This document shows positions 1-9,992 of a DNA stretch of 64,000 nt, piece by piece. The position numbers were made by a program, and so were the translations under genes. Position 1 is the first letter of the stretch, and every line of letters begins with the position of its first letter. The stretch lies in NCBI RefSeq assembly GCF_018531425.1, contig NZ_JAHBOI010000005.1, positions 248,001-312,000 on the forward strand. Reading direction: 5' to 3'. The DNA is from Paenarthrobacter sp. DKR-5. GTDB lineage: Bacteria; Actinomycetota; Actinomycetes; Actinomycetales; Micrococcaceae. A model generated the notes under the pieces. That model saw only the letters and a program-made list of their open reading frames with translations, was not told the origin of the DNA and searched no databases.

Positions 1-1
1 G

Positions 2-247
2 GGCCTGATTGCGGTGGCCATTTACAGCTTCATGACCTCCTGGGGTGAAGTGCTCTTCGCCTCGGTGATGACCACTGATGCCAACCGCACGCTGGCCGTC
101 GGCCTGCAGCTCTACTCGACCCAGACCAACGTCTACTGGAACCAGATCATGGCGGCGTCGCTGGTGGTCAGTGTCCCGGTGGTGGTCGGGTTCCTGCTGC
201 TGCAGCGAAACTTTGTCGCCGGCCTCACCGCCGGCGCGGTGAAGTGA
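2..247 (+). CDS. Carbohydrate ABC transporter permease, C-terminal part (MalG-like)
   Basis: Only the last 81 codons are present; the gene starts before the window. The visible piece has the end of a binding-protein-dependent permease domain, including a stretch like the SWGEVLFA and TLAVGLQ segments of MalG/LacG-type sugar permeases, then a last membrane helix (about 20 hydrophobic residues around VVSVPVVVGFLLL) and a short tail. Members of this family form half of the membrane channel of a sugar importer. It is followed at once by a glycosidase gene, so the imported substrate is probably an oligosaccharide that the glycosidase cuts. The exact sugar cannot be told from this fragment. Confidence 0.85.
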   Translation, partial: GLIAVAIYSFMTSWGEVLFASVMTTDANRTLAVGLQLYSTQTNVYWNQIMAASLVVSVPVVVGFLLLQRNFVAGLTAGAVK

Positions 248-267
248 CCGAAGGAAAGGGCACCTTC

Positions 268-2187
268 ATGCAACGACATTTCGAAATGGTCCAGGGCCCG
301 GACGGAACCGCCGTCTGGCTCGGCGCCAACTTCTGGTCCCGCACCGGCGGTCCGCTCATGTGGCGCAACTACGACGGCGCCGTGGTGCGCGAGGAGCTGA
401 AGGTCCTCGCCGACAACGGGCTCAACCTGACGCGTTCCTTCTTCTACTGGCCGGACTTCCAGCCCGCCCCGGACACGGTGGACGAGGAATCGTGTTCGCA
501 CTTCGAGGACTTCCTCGACGCGCACATCGAGGCCGGGATGACGACGATTCCGACCTTCATCGTCGGGCACATGTCCGGGGAGAACTGGGACCCGGCGTGG
601 CGGGCCGGCCGCAACCTCTACACCGATGTTTGGTTCGTGAACCGCCAGGCCTGGTACATCAAGACGCTGACCGCGCGATACGCCGCTCATCAGGCGGTTG
701 CCGGGTGGCTCATCACCAACGAGATGCCGATCTACGGCGGCGAAGCGAGCCGGCCCGAGGTCGCCGCCTGGGCGGAGCTGATGGTCAATGCGGTCCGGGC
801 AGGAGGCGGCAGTCAGCCGGTGTCCGTGGGCGACGGCGCGTGGGGCATCGAGACCACCGGCCATGACAACGGGTTCACCATCCGGGATCTGGCCCCGTTC
901 GTCGACTTCGTCGGCCCGCACGTCTACCGGATGGAATCCGACGTCGTCCGCCAGCACCTGAAGGCCGCGTTCGTCTGCGAGATGTCCGCCATCAGCGGCC
1001 AGCCCGTGGTGATGGAGGAATTCGGGCTCTCCAGCGACTTCGTCTCCGCCGAGAATGCCGGCCACTACTACCGTCAACTGCTGCACAACACGCTGCTCGC
1101 CGGTGCGACGGGCTGGATCGCGTGGAACAACACCGACTACGACCACATCATCACCCAGCGGCCCTACAGCCACCACCCGTTCGAGCTGCATTTCGGCATC
1201 ACCGACGCCGAGGGTGCACCCAAACCGGCGCTGCGGGAGCTGAAGGCCTTCGGCGGGACGCTTGCGGCCATCGACCTGCCGCGGCTGAAGCGGTCCGAGG
1301 TCTCCGCGGCGCTGGTGCTCACGTCCTACCTTGCCGCGGACTACCCCTTCACGGAGGAGGCCGAACGCGAGCTGGTGGTCAAGACAGCCGAGCAGGCCTA
1401 CGTGGCCGCACACGAGGCGCACCTGCCTGTCGCCGTCGTCCGCGAGGCCGAGGACGGGCCACTGCCGGAGGGCTACGGGCTGTACCTGCTGCCCTCGATC
1501 AAGGCGCTCACCGGCCCGTCCTGGGCGCAGCTTCCGGGGCTGGCCGCCGGGGGCGCCACCGTCTACGCCTCCTACTGCGTCGGCGAGACCGGGACCCAGC
1601 GCGGGCCGTGGTGGATCCGCACCGAGGAACTTTTCGGCGTGGAGCGGCAGCTGGTGTACGGGCTGAACAACCCCATCCGGGACGACGTCGTCGAATTCAC
1701 CTTCACCGAGGACTTCGGGGGCATCAGGGCCGGCGGGACGCTGCGCTTCCGCGCCGCCGGGAACGAACACTCGCGCGCCTTCCTGCCGGTGAAGGAAACG
1801 GACGGCACCGTGGTCGCCCGCGACCAGCATGGCAACCCGGCGGTGGTGGTGAAGCGCCACGGCGAGGGCCGGGCCGTGCTGTGCACCTATCCGCTGGAGT
1901 ACATGGCTTCCGTCCAGGGCGCCGTCAACCCGGAGGAAAGCTACCGGCTGTACGAGGCGCTCGCGGACGTGGCTGGCATCCGGCCGCCGGTCGAGGTCCC
2001 GGACCCACTGGTGTTCGTGGACTCCCTGATACACGAAGACGGACGCAGGTTCATCGTGCTGGTCAGCCAGCACAGCGAGCCGGTCGAGGTGCCGCTCAAG
2101 GCTGAGCGCGCCCTCCGAACGCTCGACGGCGCGGAGGCCGCCAGCGTCGCGCTCGCACCCTACGGGGTGGCGGTACTCCAGGGCTGA
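268..2187 (+). CDS. GH5-like glycoside hydrolase, cytoplasmic
   Basis: Protein of 639 residues with a cellulase-superfamily (GH5/GHA clan) TIM barrel in the first 330 residues. The pair NE at 151-152 fits the acid/base glutamate and E251 in the EEFG motif fits the nucleophile. The second half contains a region around 350-450 that resembles the trimerisation (glutamine amidotransferase-like) domain of GH42 enzymes, then a beta-rich tail. There is no signal peptide, so it should act on sugars brought in by the upstream importer. A GTG at 244 overlaps the permease stop, but the ATG at 268 has a better ribosome site (AAGGAAAGGG, 251-260) at normal spacing, so I chose it. Beta-mannosidase, beta-glucosidase or beta-galactosidase activity are all possible. 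Confidence 0.8.
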   Translation: MQRHFEMVQGPDGTAVWLGANFWSRTGGPLMWRNYDGAVVREELKVLADNGLNLTRSFFYWPDFQPAPDTVDEESCSHFEDFLDAHIEAGMTTIPTFIVGHMSGENWDPAWRAGRNLYTDVWFVNRQAWYIKTLTARYAAHQAVAGWLITNEMPIYGGEASRPEVAAWAELMVNAVRAGGGSQPVSVGDGAWGIETTGHDNGFTIRDLAPFVDFVGPHVYRMESDVVRQHLKAAFVCEMSAISGQPVVMEEFGLSSDFVSAENAGHYYRQLLHNTLLAGATGWIAWNNTDYDHIITQRPYSHHPFELHFGITDAEGAPKPALRELKAFGGTLAAIDLPRLKRSEVSAALVLTSYLAADYPFTEEAERELVVKTAEQAYVAAHEAHLPVAVVREAEDGPLPEGYGLYLLPSIKALTGPSWAQLPGLAAGGATVYASYCVGETGTQRGPWWIRTEELFGVERQLVYGLNNPIRDDVVEFTFTEDFGGIRAGGTLRFRAAGNEHSRAFLPVKETDGTVVARDQHGNPAVVVKRHGEGRAVLCTYPLEYMASVQGAVNPEESYRLYEALADVAGIRPPVEVPDPLVFVDSLIHEDGRRFIVLVSQHSEPVEVPLKAERALRTLDGAEAASVALAPYGVAVLQG

Positions 2188-2215
2188 CCCGGGCGGAGCC
2201 GGATAGGCCGCGGTC

Positions 2216-2254
2216 CAGCAGGCGGGCGGAGAGGAAACCTCCGCCCGCCTGCTG
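2216..2254. terminator. Strong hairpin after the glycosidase gene
   Basis: Arms 2216-2230 and 2240-2254 are perfect 15-base inverted repeats, with two more G-C pairs possible inside the 9-base loop. No T-run follows. The site lies 28 bases after the glycosidase stop, so it most likely ends the sugar operon. Confidence 0.7.
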
Positions 2255-2298
2255 GCAGAATGGAGAAATCCTATAGGACCGCTTCCGAGGGGATCTCC

Positions 2299-2325
2299 AT
2301 GCTCAGCGAAACCCGGCCGTCGTGA
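2299..2325 (+). CDS. Possible 8-codon leader peptide coupled to the CynX-type gene
   Basis: ATG 2299 reads MLSETRPS and stops at TGA 2323-2325, inside the GTGA that starts the transporter. A GAGGGG ribosome site lies 6 bases upstream (2287-2292). The transporter start itself has no clear ribosome site, so re-initiation after this leader is a reasonable inference, not shown. Confidence 0.35.
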   Translation: MLSETRPS

Positions 2326-3551
2326 AGGCGCTGCTCCGGCGCCGGCCGGGATGGGTGCTGCTCGCCTGCATCGGACTCGTCGCCCTGAGCCTGCGCGGCC
2401 CCATCGTAGCGATTGCGCCGGCGGTCGGCGTCCTGCGCCGGGAACTGGGGATGTCCTCGGCGGAGGCGGGCCTGCTCACCAGCATCCCCGTGCTCTGCTT
2501 CGCGCTTGCGGCGCCCCTCGCGGCGCTCGTCATCAAGCGTTTCGGCGCCGAACTGGCGATCACCCTGACACTGCTGGGAGTCCTGGTAGGCGTCTGCGTG
2601 CGCTCGGCAGGCGGCGCAGGCGTTGCGATGGTGGGGACGGTGCTGATCGGCCTGGCCATCACGCTGGGCAACATCACGGTGCCGCTGATCATCCGCCGCG
2701 ACTTCCCGCAGCACCGGCATGCGACTGCCACCGGGGTCTACACCGCGGCCCTAAACATCGGGTCCATGCTCACGTCGCTGCTCACCGCCCCGCTGGCGGA
2801 CGCTTTGGGCTGGCGGCTCGCGCTCGCCGCCAGCGCCGTGTTCATCGTCGCGGGGGCCGTGAGCTGGGTCGCCGCCATCGGACCACGGCTGGCCCTGCGG
2901 GCCTCCGCGCCCGAGCAGTCGAAGGAACCCGGCCGACCGCGGCTGCCGGGCGGACGCTGGATCGTCGCGGGGCTGACGGCCGGCTTTGCGGGGCAGGCCT
3001 TCGCCTACTACGGCGTGACGGCGTGGCTGCCCACCTACCTCTCGGAGGTCACCGACATGACGGCGGTCCAGGCGGGAGCCGGGTCGTCCTTGTTCCAGGT
3101 CCTGGCCATCGTCGGCGGGCTCGGCGTTCCCTTGGCCGCGCGACGGCTTCGCACGGCGACCATCGCGGTCGTGCTGGGCATCCTGTGGGCGGCCGTTCCG
3201 CTCGGCCTGCTGTTCGCGCCGGGTCTGTGGTGGCTCTGGACCGTGGCCGGCGGCATCGCCCAGGGCGGCGGCATCACCACGATCTTCATCGGTATCATCG
3301 AGTTCGCGCACGACAATGCCGCTGCCGGTCGGATATCCGCTGTGGTCCAGGGAGTGGGGTACGGTTTTGGAGCGCTCTCAGCCACAGTGGTCGGCTTCGT
3401 GCACACCGCGGCCGGGTCCTGGCCCGCTCCGCTGCTGGTGATTCTCGCCGCCGTCCTCGCCTTCGCGGGCTGCACGACCTTCTCGGTGCGGAGCATTGCC
3501 CGGCGCGCCGGGCGCGAACGTGCTGGTGTGCCGGAGCCGGCAGGCAGCTAA
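2322..3551 (+). CDS. MFS transporter, CynX/NimT family
   Basis: A 409-residue polytopic membrane protein with about 12 hydrophobic segments. The N-terminal RGPIVAIAPA stretch and general layout match the CynX/NimT (cyanate and 2-nitroimidazole transporter) branch of the major facilitator superfamily. The substrate cannot be predicted; cyanate is only the name-giving example and no cyanase gene is nearby. The first usable start in frame is GTG 2322, which lacks a good ribosome site of its own and overlaps the stop of an 8-codon leader (2299-2325) that has a good one. This suggests coupled translation. The neighbouring genes are unrelated and it seems to be a single-gene unit. Confidence 0.8.
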   Translation: MKALLRRRPGWVLLACIGLVALSLRGPIVAIAPAVGVLRRELGMSSAEAGLLTSIPVLCFALAAPLAALVIKRFGAELAITLTLLGVLVGVCVRSAGGAGVAMVGTVLIGLAITLGNITVPLIIRRDFPQHRHATATGVYTAALNIGSMLTSLLTAPLADALGWRLALAASAVFIVAGAVSWVAAIGPRLALRASAPEQSKEPGRPRLPGGRWIVAGLTAGFAGQAFAYYGVTAWLPTYLSEVTDMTAVQAGAGSSLFQVLAIVGGLGVPLAARRLRTATIAVVLGILWAAVPLGLLFAPGLWWLWTVAGGIAQGGGITTIFIGIIEFAHDNAAAGRISAVVQGVGYGFGALSATVVGFVHTAAGSWPAPLLVILAAVLAFAGCTTFSVRSIARRAGRERAGVPEPAGS

Positions 3552-3577
3552 GGGCTTGGTCCCCGGAAAGGGGCAGG

Positions 3578-4276
3578 CTAGATCGCGCAGCCGTCCGGGC
3601 CACAGGCCTCGCCGCCCTCGGACGGCACCATGACCAGCGGGTGCGCTTCCTGCCATGCCTCCTCGAGCACCTGACGGAAGAGCTCGGACGGCTGGGCCCC
3701 GGAAACGCCGTACTTGCGGTCGATCACGAAGAAGGGGACCCCGGTGATGCCCAGCTCCTGCGCCTCGGCAATGTCCGCGCGGACGTCCTCGGCATAGCGC
3801 TCCTCTTCCAGGGCTGCCACAGTCTCGGCTTCGTCCAGGCCGAGCGCGGAGGCGGCCCGCAGCAGGAACTCCCGGCTGCCGATATCCTCGCCCTTTTCGA
3901 AATGCGCGGACAGCAGGTACTCTTTCATTCCGTCGGCCTTGCCGTGCGCACTGGCCAGGTGCAGCAGCTGATGGGCGGCGAAGCTGTTCGCCACGACGAG
4001 TGCATCGAAGTCATACCGCAGCCCGACGCCGGCCGCCTGCTCCGCGACCTGGCCGAACATGCCCGCGACCCGTTCGGCCGGCAGGCCCTTGCGCTCGCTC
4101 AGGTACTGCAGCTCGGTGCCCTCATAGTGCGCAGGAAGGGACGGGTCCAGCTGGTAGCTGCGCCACCGGACCTCGACGTCGTCCTTGTGGGCGAACCCTT
4201 CCAGGGCTGCTTCGAAACGGCGCTTGCCGATGTAGCACCACGGGCAGGCAATATCCGACCAGATCTCAATCTTCAC
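3578..4276 (-). CDS. DsbA family thiol oxidoreductase, FrnE-like
   Basis: A 232-residue thioredoxin-fold protein with the active-site motif CPWC at residues 11-14, followed by YIGKRRFE, the hallmark of the FrnE/2-hydroxychromene-2-carboxylate isomerase-like DsbA branch. A second conserved segment (GVPFFVIDRKYGVSGAQP) carries the cis-proline loop. There is no signal peptide, so it is cytosolic; FrnE of Deinococcus acts as a disulfide oxidoreductase in stress response. I prefer GTG 4276 because family members begin with (M/V)KIEIWSD; an ATG at 4297 would add seven residues. It ends convergently with the CynX-type gene, 26 bases away. Confidence 0.85.
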   Translation of the reverse strand: MKIEIWSDIACPWCYIGKRRFEAALEGFAHKDDVEVRWRSYQLDPSLPAHYEGTELQYLSERKGLPAERVAGMFGQVAEQAAGVGLRYDFDALVVANSFAAHQLLHLASAHGKADGMKEYLLSAHFEKGEDIGSREFLLRAASALGLDEAETVAALEEERYAEDVRADIAEAQELGITGVPFFVIDRKYGVSGAQPSELFRQVLEEAWQEAHPLVMVPSEGGEACGPDGCAI

Positions 4277-4339
4277 GATCCTGACAACCCTGAGCATCGC
4301 CGGAGTATTCCGGCCGCGCCCGGCTCCGGTCCGCCGCCG

Positions 4340-4663
4340 TCAGCCGCCGGTCCCGAACTGGATCAGCGAGAGGAGGTCCTGGGCGGTCCCCGCAGCCAGC
4401 ACGAGACCACCCAGCACGGTCGCGGTCCAGACGGCGAACGACCGTTCCCGGTAGTGCAGGATGCCGATCAGGCCCAGGAAGAAGGCCGCCGCAGCGGGCA
4501 TCATTTCGATCACCCCGGCTCCCGGCAGCATGAACGGGGGTCCGTCCGGGGCTCTGCGGGCCAGGCCGAGCGCGAGGCCCAGCACGAGGGCCGCAACGAG
4601 GACGAGGCCGAAGACCGAGGTCCAGCGGCCGATGGGGGAACGGGGCAGAACGGAACCGGTCAT
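4340..4663 (-). CDS. Small membrane protein, paralogue of the upstream gene
   Basis: A 107-residue protein with three predicted hydrophobic segments (about 15-35, 49-67 and 78-97). I do not recognise a named family. Its SPIGRWTSVFGL start and its YRERSF motif before the last helix closely resemble TPVGRWTVGLFA and YGERSLL in the next gene upstream, so the two look like a tandem duplication. The genes are 6 bases apart and should be cotranscribed. Function unknown. Confidence 0.6.
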   Translation of the reverse strand: MTGSVLPRSPIGRWTSVFGLVLVAALVLGLALGLARRAPDGPPFMLPGAGVIEMMPAAAAFFLGLIGILHYRERSFAVWTATVLGGLVLAAGTAQDLLSLIQFGTGG

Positions 4664-4669
4664 GGCGTC

Positions 4670-5125
4670 CTAATGCGGGAAGACGAATTCGCCGAGGAAG
4701 AAGTACAGCAGGAACACGGCCGGCAGCAGCATCAGCACGAGCACCAGGAGGGAACGCTCGCCGTAACGGAGCATTGAGAGCAGCCCGGTGGCGACGGCCG
4801 CGAAGGCGGCGGCAAAGGCGGTGGGTGCAAGCCGCAGGAACAGCAGCACGAACCCCGCGGCGAAGAGACCCACGGTCCACCGGCCGACAGGCGTCCGCGG
4901 CAGGAAGTACGTTGCCTCTGAACGGGACCGGAACATGGCCAGGAAGCCAAGGACTCCCGACACCAGGGCGAACAGGAAGGCCAGTGTATAGACGGCGGCG
5001 TTGCCGGTAGCGGCGCTGACGACGACGCCGGCGGCGGCCACAATCCCGACGGCGGCGGCCCACCAGCCCAGCGCCGTCCGCGGGAGGCGCGGCCCGGAAG
5101 GGTGCGACGTCGGAGAAATACCCAC
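4670..5125 (-). CDS. Conserved membrane protein, unknown function
   Basis: A 151-residue protein with five hydrophobic segments; the second half repeats the layout of the downstream 107-residue protein. The GTG at 5125 follows a GGGGGAG ribosome site at about 9 bases, so I use it in place of an upstream ATG at 5191 that would add an atypical charged and cysteine-containing N-terminus. No enzymatic motif is visible. A two-gene unit with 4340-4663. Confidence 0.6.
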   Translation of the reverse strand: MGISPTSHPSGPRLPRTALGWWAAAVGIVAAAGVVVSAATGNAAVYTLAFLFALVSGVLGFLAMFRSRSEATYFLPRTPVGRWTVGLFAAGFVLLFLRLAPTAFAAAFAAVATGLLSMLRYGERSLLVLVLMLLPAVFLLYFFLGEFVFPH

Positions 5126-5209
5126 GTCGGTATTCTCCCCCAGGTGCGCGGCCGGGAACAGGGCGCAAAGACCCGGGCCGCATACGTTCAACCCCCGCTG
5201 GGCAGCAAT

Positions 5210-5267
5210 GACGCGGCTCCCCGCTTATGACACGCTTTTTTCGGTGTCATAGGCGGGAAACCGCGTC
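5210..5267. repeat. Long imperfect palindrome downstream of aceB
   Basis: Arms 5210-5233 and 5244-5267 match at 20 of 24 positions and enclose a T-rich 10-base spacer. The motif GTCATAAG/CTTATGAC lies at both sides. It sits between the 3' end of aceB (ending 5289) and the upstream side of the membrane protein pair (start 5125). It may act as a terminator for aceB; its size and near symmetry also fit a REP-like element. No second copy of this sequence was seen in the window. Confidence 0.5.
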
Positions 5268-5288
5268 ATAAGTGGCCGGGCTTCGGAC

Positions 5289-6941
<1,653 letters not shown>

Positions 6942-6957
6942 GGGAGGTCTCCTGGGT

Positions 6958-8283
6958 TTAGTGGAACTGCTGGGCTTCGGTTGAACCGGCCAGCGCGAGG
7001 GTGCCGCTGTTCGGGTTCAGAGCCGTGGAGACCAGATCGAAGTAGCCTGTTCCGACTTCTCGCTGGTGCTTGGTGGCGGTGTAGCCGCGCTCTTCGGAGC
7101 CGAATTCGCGCTCCTGCAGTTCGACGTAGGCGCTCATGCCGTTCCGGGCGTAGCCGTGGGCAAGGTCGAACATCGAGTAGTTCAGGGCGTGGAAGCCAGC
7201 CAGGGTGATGAACTGGAACTTGAAGCCCATGGCGCCCAGTTCCCGCTGGAACTTGGCGATGGTGTCGTCGTCCAGGTGCTTCTTCCAGTTGAACGACGGC
7301 GAGCAGTTGTACGCGAGCATCTGGTCCGGGTACTCGGCCTTGATGGCTTCGGCGAACTTGCGGGCGAGGGCGAGGTCCGGTGTGCCGGTCTCCATCCAGA
7401 TCAGGTCCGCGTACGGCGCGTAGGCCAGGCCGCGGGCGATGCAGGGCTCCAGTCCGTTCTGGACCTTGTAGAAGCCTTCGGAGGTGCGCTCGCCGGTGAT
7501 GAACGGCTGGTCACGCTCGTCGACGTCGGACGTGATGAGGGTTGCCGCCTCGGCGTCGGTACGGGCCACGATAACAGACGGAACGCCGGCGACGTCGGCG
7601 GCGAGCCGGGCCGCGTTGAGCGTGCGCACGTGCTGCTGGGTCGGGATCAGGACCTTGCCGCCCAGGTGGCCGCACTTCTTCTCCGAGGCGAGCTGGTCCT
7701 CCCAGTGCACGCCCGCGGCGCCGGCGGCGATCATCGACTTCATCAGCTCGAAGGCGTTCAGCGGGCCGCCGAAGCCAGCTTCGGCGTCGGCCACGATGGG
7801 CACCAGCCAGTCGATTTCCTGGCCGTCGATGACGGTCTGCTTGCCTTCGGAGAACTCGATCTGGTCCGCGCGCAGCAGCGCGTTGTTGATCCGGCGGACC
7901 ACTGTCGGCACCGAGTTCACCGGGTAGAGCGACTGGTCCGGGTAGGTGTTCCCGGAGGTGTTCGCGTCCGCGGCGACCTGCCAGCCGGAGAGGTAGATGG
8001 CCTTCAGGCCGGCCTTGACCTGCTGGACGGCCTGGTTGCCGGTCAGCGCCCCGAGCGCGTTGATGTAGCCCTCGCCGCGCAGCTGTTCCCAGAGCTTCTC
8101 GGCGCCCCGGCGTGCCAGCGTGTGCTCCTCGGTGACACGGCCGCGCAGCTTGACGACGTCGGCCGCCGAGTAGTCGCGGCGGATTCCTTCCCAGCGCGGG
8201 TTGGCGGCCCACTCCAGCTCAAGTGCTTCGGCTCCGTCCGCGGCGGACCGGCCCGGGTTCTGGGGGTTGGGGGACTGCGTCAT
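6958..8283 (-). CDS. aceA: Isocitrate lyase
   Basis: A 441-residue enzyme that splits isocitrate into glyoxylate and succinate, allowing growth on acetate and fatty acids. The catalytic motif [11 protein letters not shown] is present with C204 as the active-site cysteine, along with the upstream motif [12 protein letters not shown] that binds metal and substrate. The ATG at 8283 has a strong AAAGGAG site 8 bases upstream; an in-frame ATG at 8322 lies further upstream and lacks one. First gene of aceA-aceB. A divergent RamB-type regulator starts 114 bases away, and TTTGCA-like elements lie in between, which points to carbon-source control. Confidence 0.97.
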   Translation of the reverse strand: MTQSPNPQNPGRSAADGAEALELEWAANPRWEGIRRDYSAADVVKLRGRVTEEHTLARRGAEKLWEQLRGEGYINALGALTGNQAVQQVKAGLKAIYLSGWQVAADANTSGNTYPDQSLYPVNSVPTVVRRINNALLRADQIEFSEGKQTVIDGQEIDWLVPIVADAEAGFGGPLNAFELMKSMIAAGAAGVHWEDQLASEKKCGHLGGKVLIPTQQHVRTLNAARLAADVAGVPSVIVARTDAEAATLITSDVDERDQPFITGERTSEGFYKVQNGLEPCIARGLAYAPYADLIWMETGTPDLALARKFAEAIKAEYPDQMLAYNCSPSFNWKKHLDDDTIAKFQRELGAMGFKFQFITLAGFHALNYSMFDLAHGYARNGMSAYVELQEREFGSEERGYTATKHQREVGTGYFDLVSTALNPNSGTLALAGSTEAQQFH

Positions 8284-8293
8284 GATGGTGCTC

Positions 8294-8375
8294 CTTTGCA
8301 ACGGTGTTCCTCGTGGAATCAACTTTTCGGCAAACGCAACAGGGTTTCCAGACCAAAAGGGTGGAAAGATTTGCA
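8294..8375. promoter_or_regulatory. Candidate RamB binding elements between aceA and ramB
   Basis: The 114-base divergent region holds three copies of the core seen in RamB sites of Corynebacterium and Mycobacterium (TTTGCA/GCAAA): TTTGCAA at 8294-8300, GCAAA at 8330-8334 and TTTGCA at 8370-8375. A CATATT element at 8384-8389, about 9 bases before the ramB ATG and with no ribosome site in between, could be the -10 of a leaderless ramB transcript. Assignment rests on the neighbouring gene and known consensus. Confidence 0.45.
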
Positions 8376-8397
8376 GTTCTTCCCATATTGTTCAGAA

Positions 8398-9885
8398 ATG
8401 GCTTCTGGAACTTGGAACACCCCCGCGATCGCCTCCGTACCGGATACCGCGGATGAACAGCTGGACCCGATCAGCTTGGGCCGGCGCGTGCGCCACCTCA
8501 GGAAGAACAAGGGCCTCACACTGGAGGACCTCGGCGCCGCCGTCGGGAGTGCGCCGTCGCAGCTGAGCCTGATCGAGAACGGCAAGCGGGAACCCAAGCT
8601 GGGCCTGCTGCAGTCCCTCGCGCGCGCCTTAGGCGTCTCGATCGACCAGCTCCTTGGAGCCGAGCCGCCGACCCGCCGCGCGGCCTTGGAGATCGAGCTC
8701 GAGAGGGCCCAACGGGGACCTCTCTACGAGTCCCTTGGGCTGCCCAAAGTTCGCGTCAGCTCGCGGCTTCCGATGGATGTGCTCGAGTCCCTGGTAGGCC
8801 TGCAGCACGAGCTCGAGCGCCGCCTCAACGAGCAGGTGGCCACGCCGGAGGAAGCCCGCCGGGCCAACACCGAGCTGCGCCGGAAAATGCGCGAACGCAA
8901 CAACTACTTCGCCGAGTACGAAGCCGAGGCGCAGAAGGTGCTCAGCTCGGTCGGCCATAGCTCCGGCCCGCTCTCGCAGCATGTCATCGCGGACATCGCC
9001 GCGCACCTCGGTTTCAGCCTCCACCACGTCTCGGATCTGCCGCATTCGACCCGGTCGGTGACGGATTTGAAGAATCACCGAATTTATCTCACGCAGAGCC
9101 AACGCAGCGAGCATGACCCGCGCTCGGTGCTGCTGCAGGCGCTGGGCCACTACGTGCTCGGCCACGAAACTCCGAGCAGCTACGGGGAGTTCCTGCAGCA
9201 GCGCGTGGCGACGAACTACTTCGCGGCGGCCCTGCTGCTGCCCGAGAAGGCCACCGTGGAGTTCCTCCAGCGCGCCAAGGCGGCCAAGGAAATCGCCGTC
9301 GAGGACATCCGGGACGCGTTCGCCGTTTCCTACGAGACGGCCGCGCACCGGTTCACGAACCTCGCCACCGAGCATCTGGGGATCCAGGTGCACTTCCAGA
9401 AGGTGCACGAAAGCGGCATCATCTACAAGGCCTACGAGAACGACGGCGTCACCTTCCCCAGCGACCACACCGGCGCCATCGAGGGCCAGCCCATCTGCCG
9501 GTTCTGGACCTCCCGGGAGGTGTTCGACGTCGCGGACAAGTTCAGCGCGTACAACCAGTACACCGACACGCCGGCAGGGACCTTCTGGTGCACGGCCCGG
9601 ACCGAGCGGAGCTCCGGCGGTGAGTTCTCGCTGAGCATCGGGGTGCCGTACGCGCAGGTGAAGTGGTTCCGGGGCAGGGAGACCACCGAACGGTCGAAGT
9701 CCCTGTGCCCTGACGAGAACTGCTGCCGGCGTCCTCCGCGCAGCCTGGCGGACGACTGGGCCGGCTTCGCCTGGCCCAGTGCGCGGGCCCATTCGCACCT
9801 GCTGGCGGCGCTTCCGCCGGGCGCCTTCCCCGGCGTCGACGAAACCGAGGTCTACTCGTTCCTGGCGGCCCACTCCGGACAGTAG
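8398..9885 (+). CDS. ramB: RamB-type transcriptional regulator of acetate metabolism
   Basis: A 495-residue XRE-family regulator. Residues 28-80 form a Cro/cI helix-turn-helix (SLGRRVRHLRKNKGLTLEDL...SLIENGKREP). The middle is related to the ImmA/IrrE metallopeptidase domain, but with a degenerate QALGHYVLGHE in place of a clean HExxH, and the C-terminal part carries the short-chain fatty acid regulator domain with a cysteine cluster (CPDENCC). This is the RamB layout; RamB represses or activates ace, ack-pta and related genes in relatives. The reading frame is open far upstream, but the ATG at 8398 gives the expected start and sits just before the conserved part. Divergent from aceA, its likely target. 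Confidence 0.9.
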   Translation: MASGTWNTPAIASVPDTADEQLDPISLGRRVRHLRKNKGLTLEDLGAAVGSAPSQLSLIENGKREPKLGLLQSLARALGVSIDQLLGAEPPTRRAALEIELERAQRGPLYESLGLPKVRVSSRLPMDVLESLVGLQHELERRLNEQVATPEEARRANTELRRKMRERNNYFAEYEAEAQKVLSSVGHSSGPLSQHVIADIAAHLGFSLHHVSDLPHSTRSVTDLKNHRIYLTQSQRSEHDPRSVLLQALGHYVLGHETPSSYGEFLQQRVATNYFAAALLLPEKATVEFLQRAKAAKEIAVEDIRDAFAVSYETAAHRFTNLATEHLGIQVHFQKVHESGIIYKAYENDGVTFPSDHTGAIEGQPICRFWTSREVFDVADKFSAYNQYTDTPAGTFWCTARTERSSGGEFSLSIGVPYAQVKWFRGRETTERSKSLCPDENCCRRPPRSLADDWAGFAWPSARAHSHLLAALPPGAFPGVDETEVYSFLAAHSGQ

Positions 9886-9901
9886 TCCCGGCTGCACCCC
9901 G

Positions 9902-9960
9902 GCGAACGGCCAGCTGCGGCGGGCTCCGGCGCGAACATCCCGCCGCAGCTGGCCGTTCGC
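9902..9960. repeat. Dispersed palindrome, copy 1
   Basis: Perfect 22-base arms at 9902-9923 and 9939-9960 around a 15-base loop. The arm begins GCGAACGGCCAGCTGCGG and is shared with copies at 41262-41318 and 44343-44401. It lies between the convergent ends of ramB and the subtilase gene, where it can serve as a two-way terminator. Confidence 0.85.
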
Positions 9961-9992
9961 GCCGGCCTCCCGCTGCGGTTCAGCCGGGCCGG

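Noticed and set aside
133-2073. Long minus-strand open frame across the glycosidase gene
   Set aside because: It is an antisense frame caused by high GC; it has no family motif and the plus strand carries clear GH5 motifs.
3552-3577. Short GGGG/CCCC hairpin between the CynX-type and FrnE-like genes
   Set aside because: Only 4-5 base pairs; too weak to call a terminator.
7066-8397. Upstream extension of ramB to 939 residues
   Set aside because: This part is antisense to aceA; RamB proteins start near the HTH, which fits ATG 8398.
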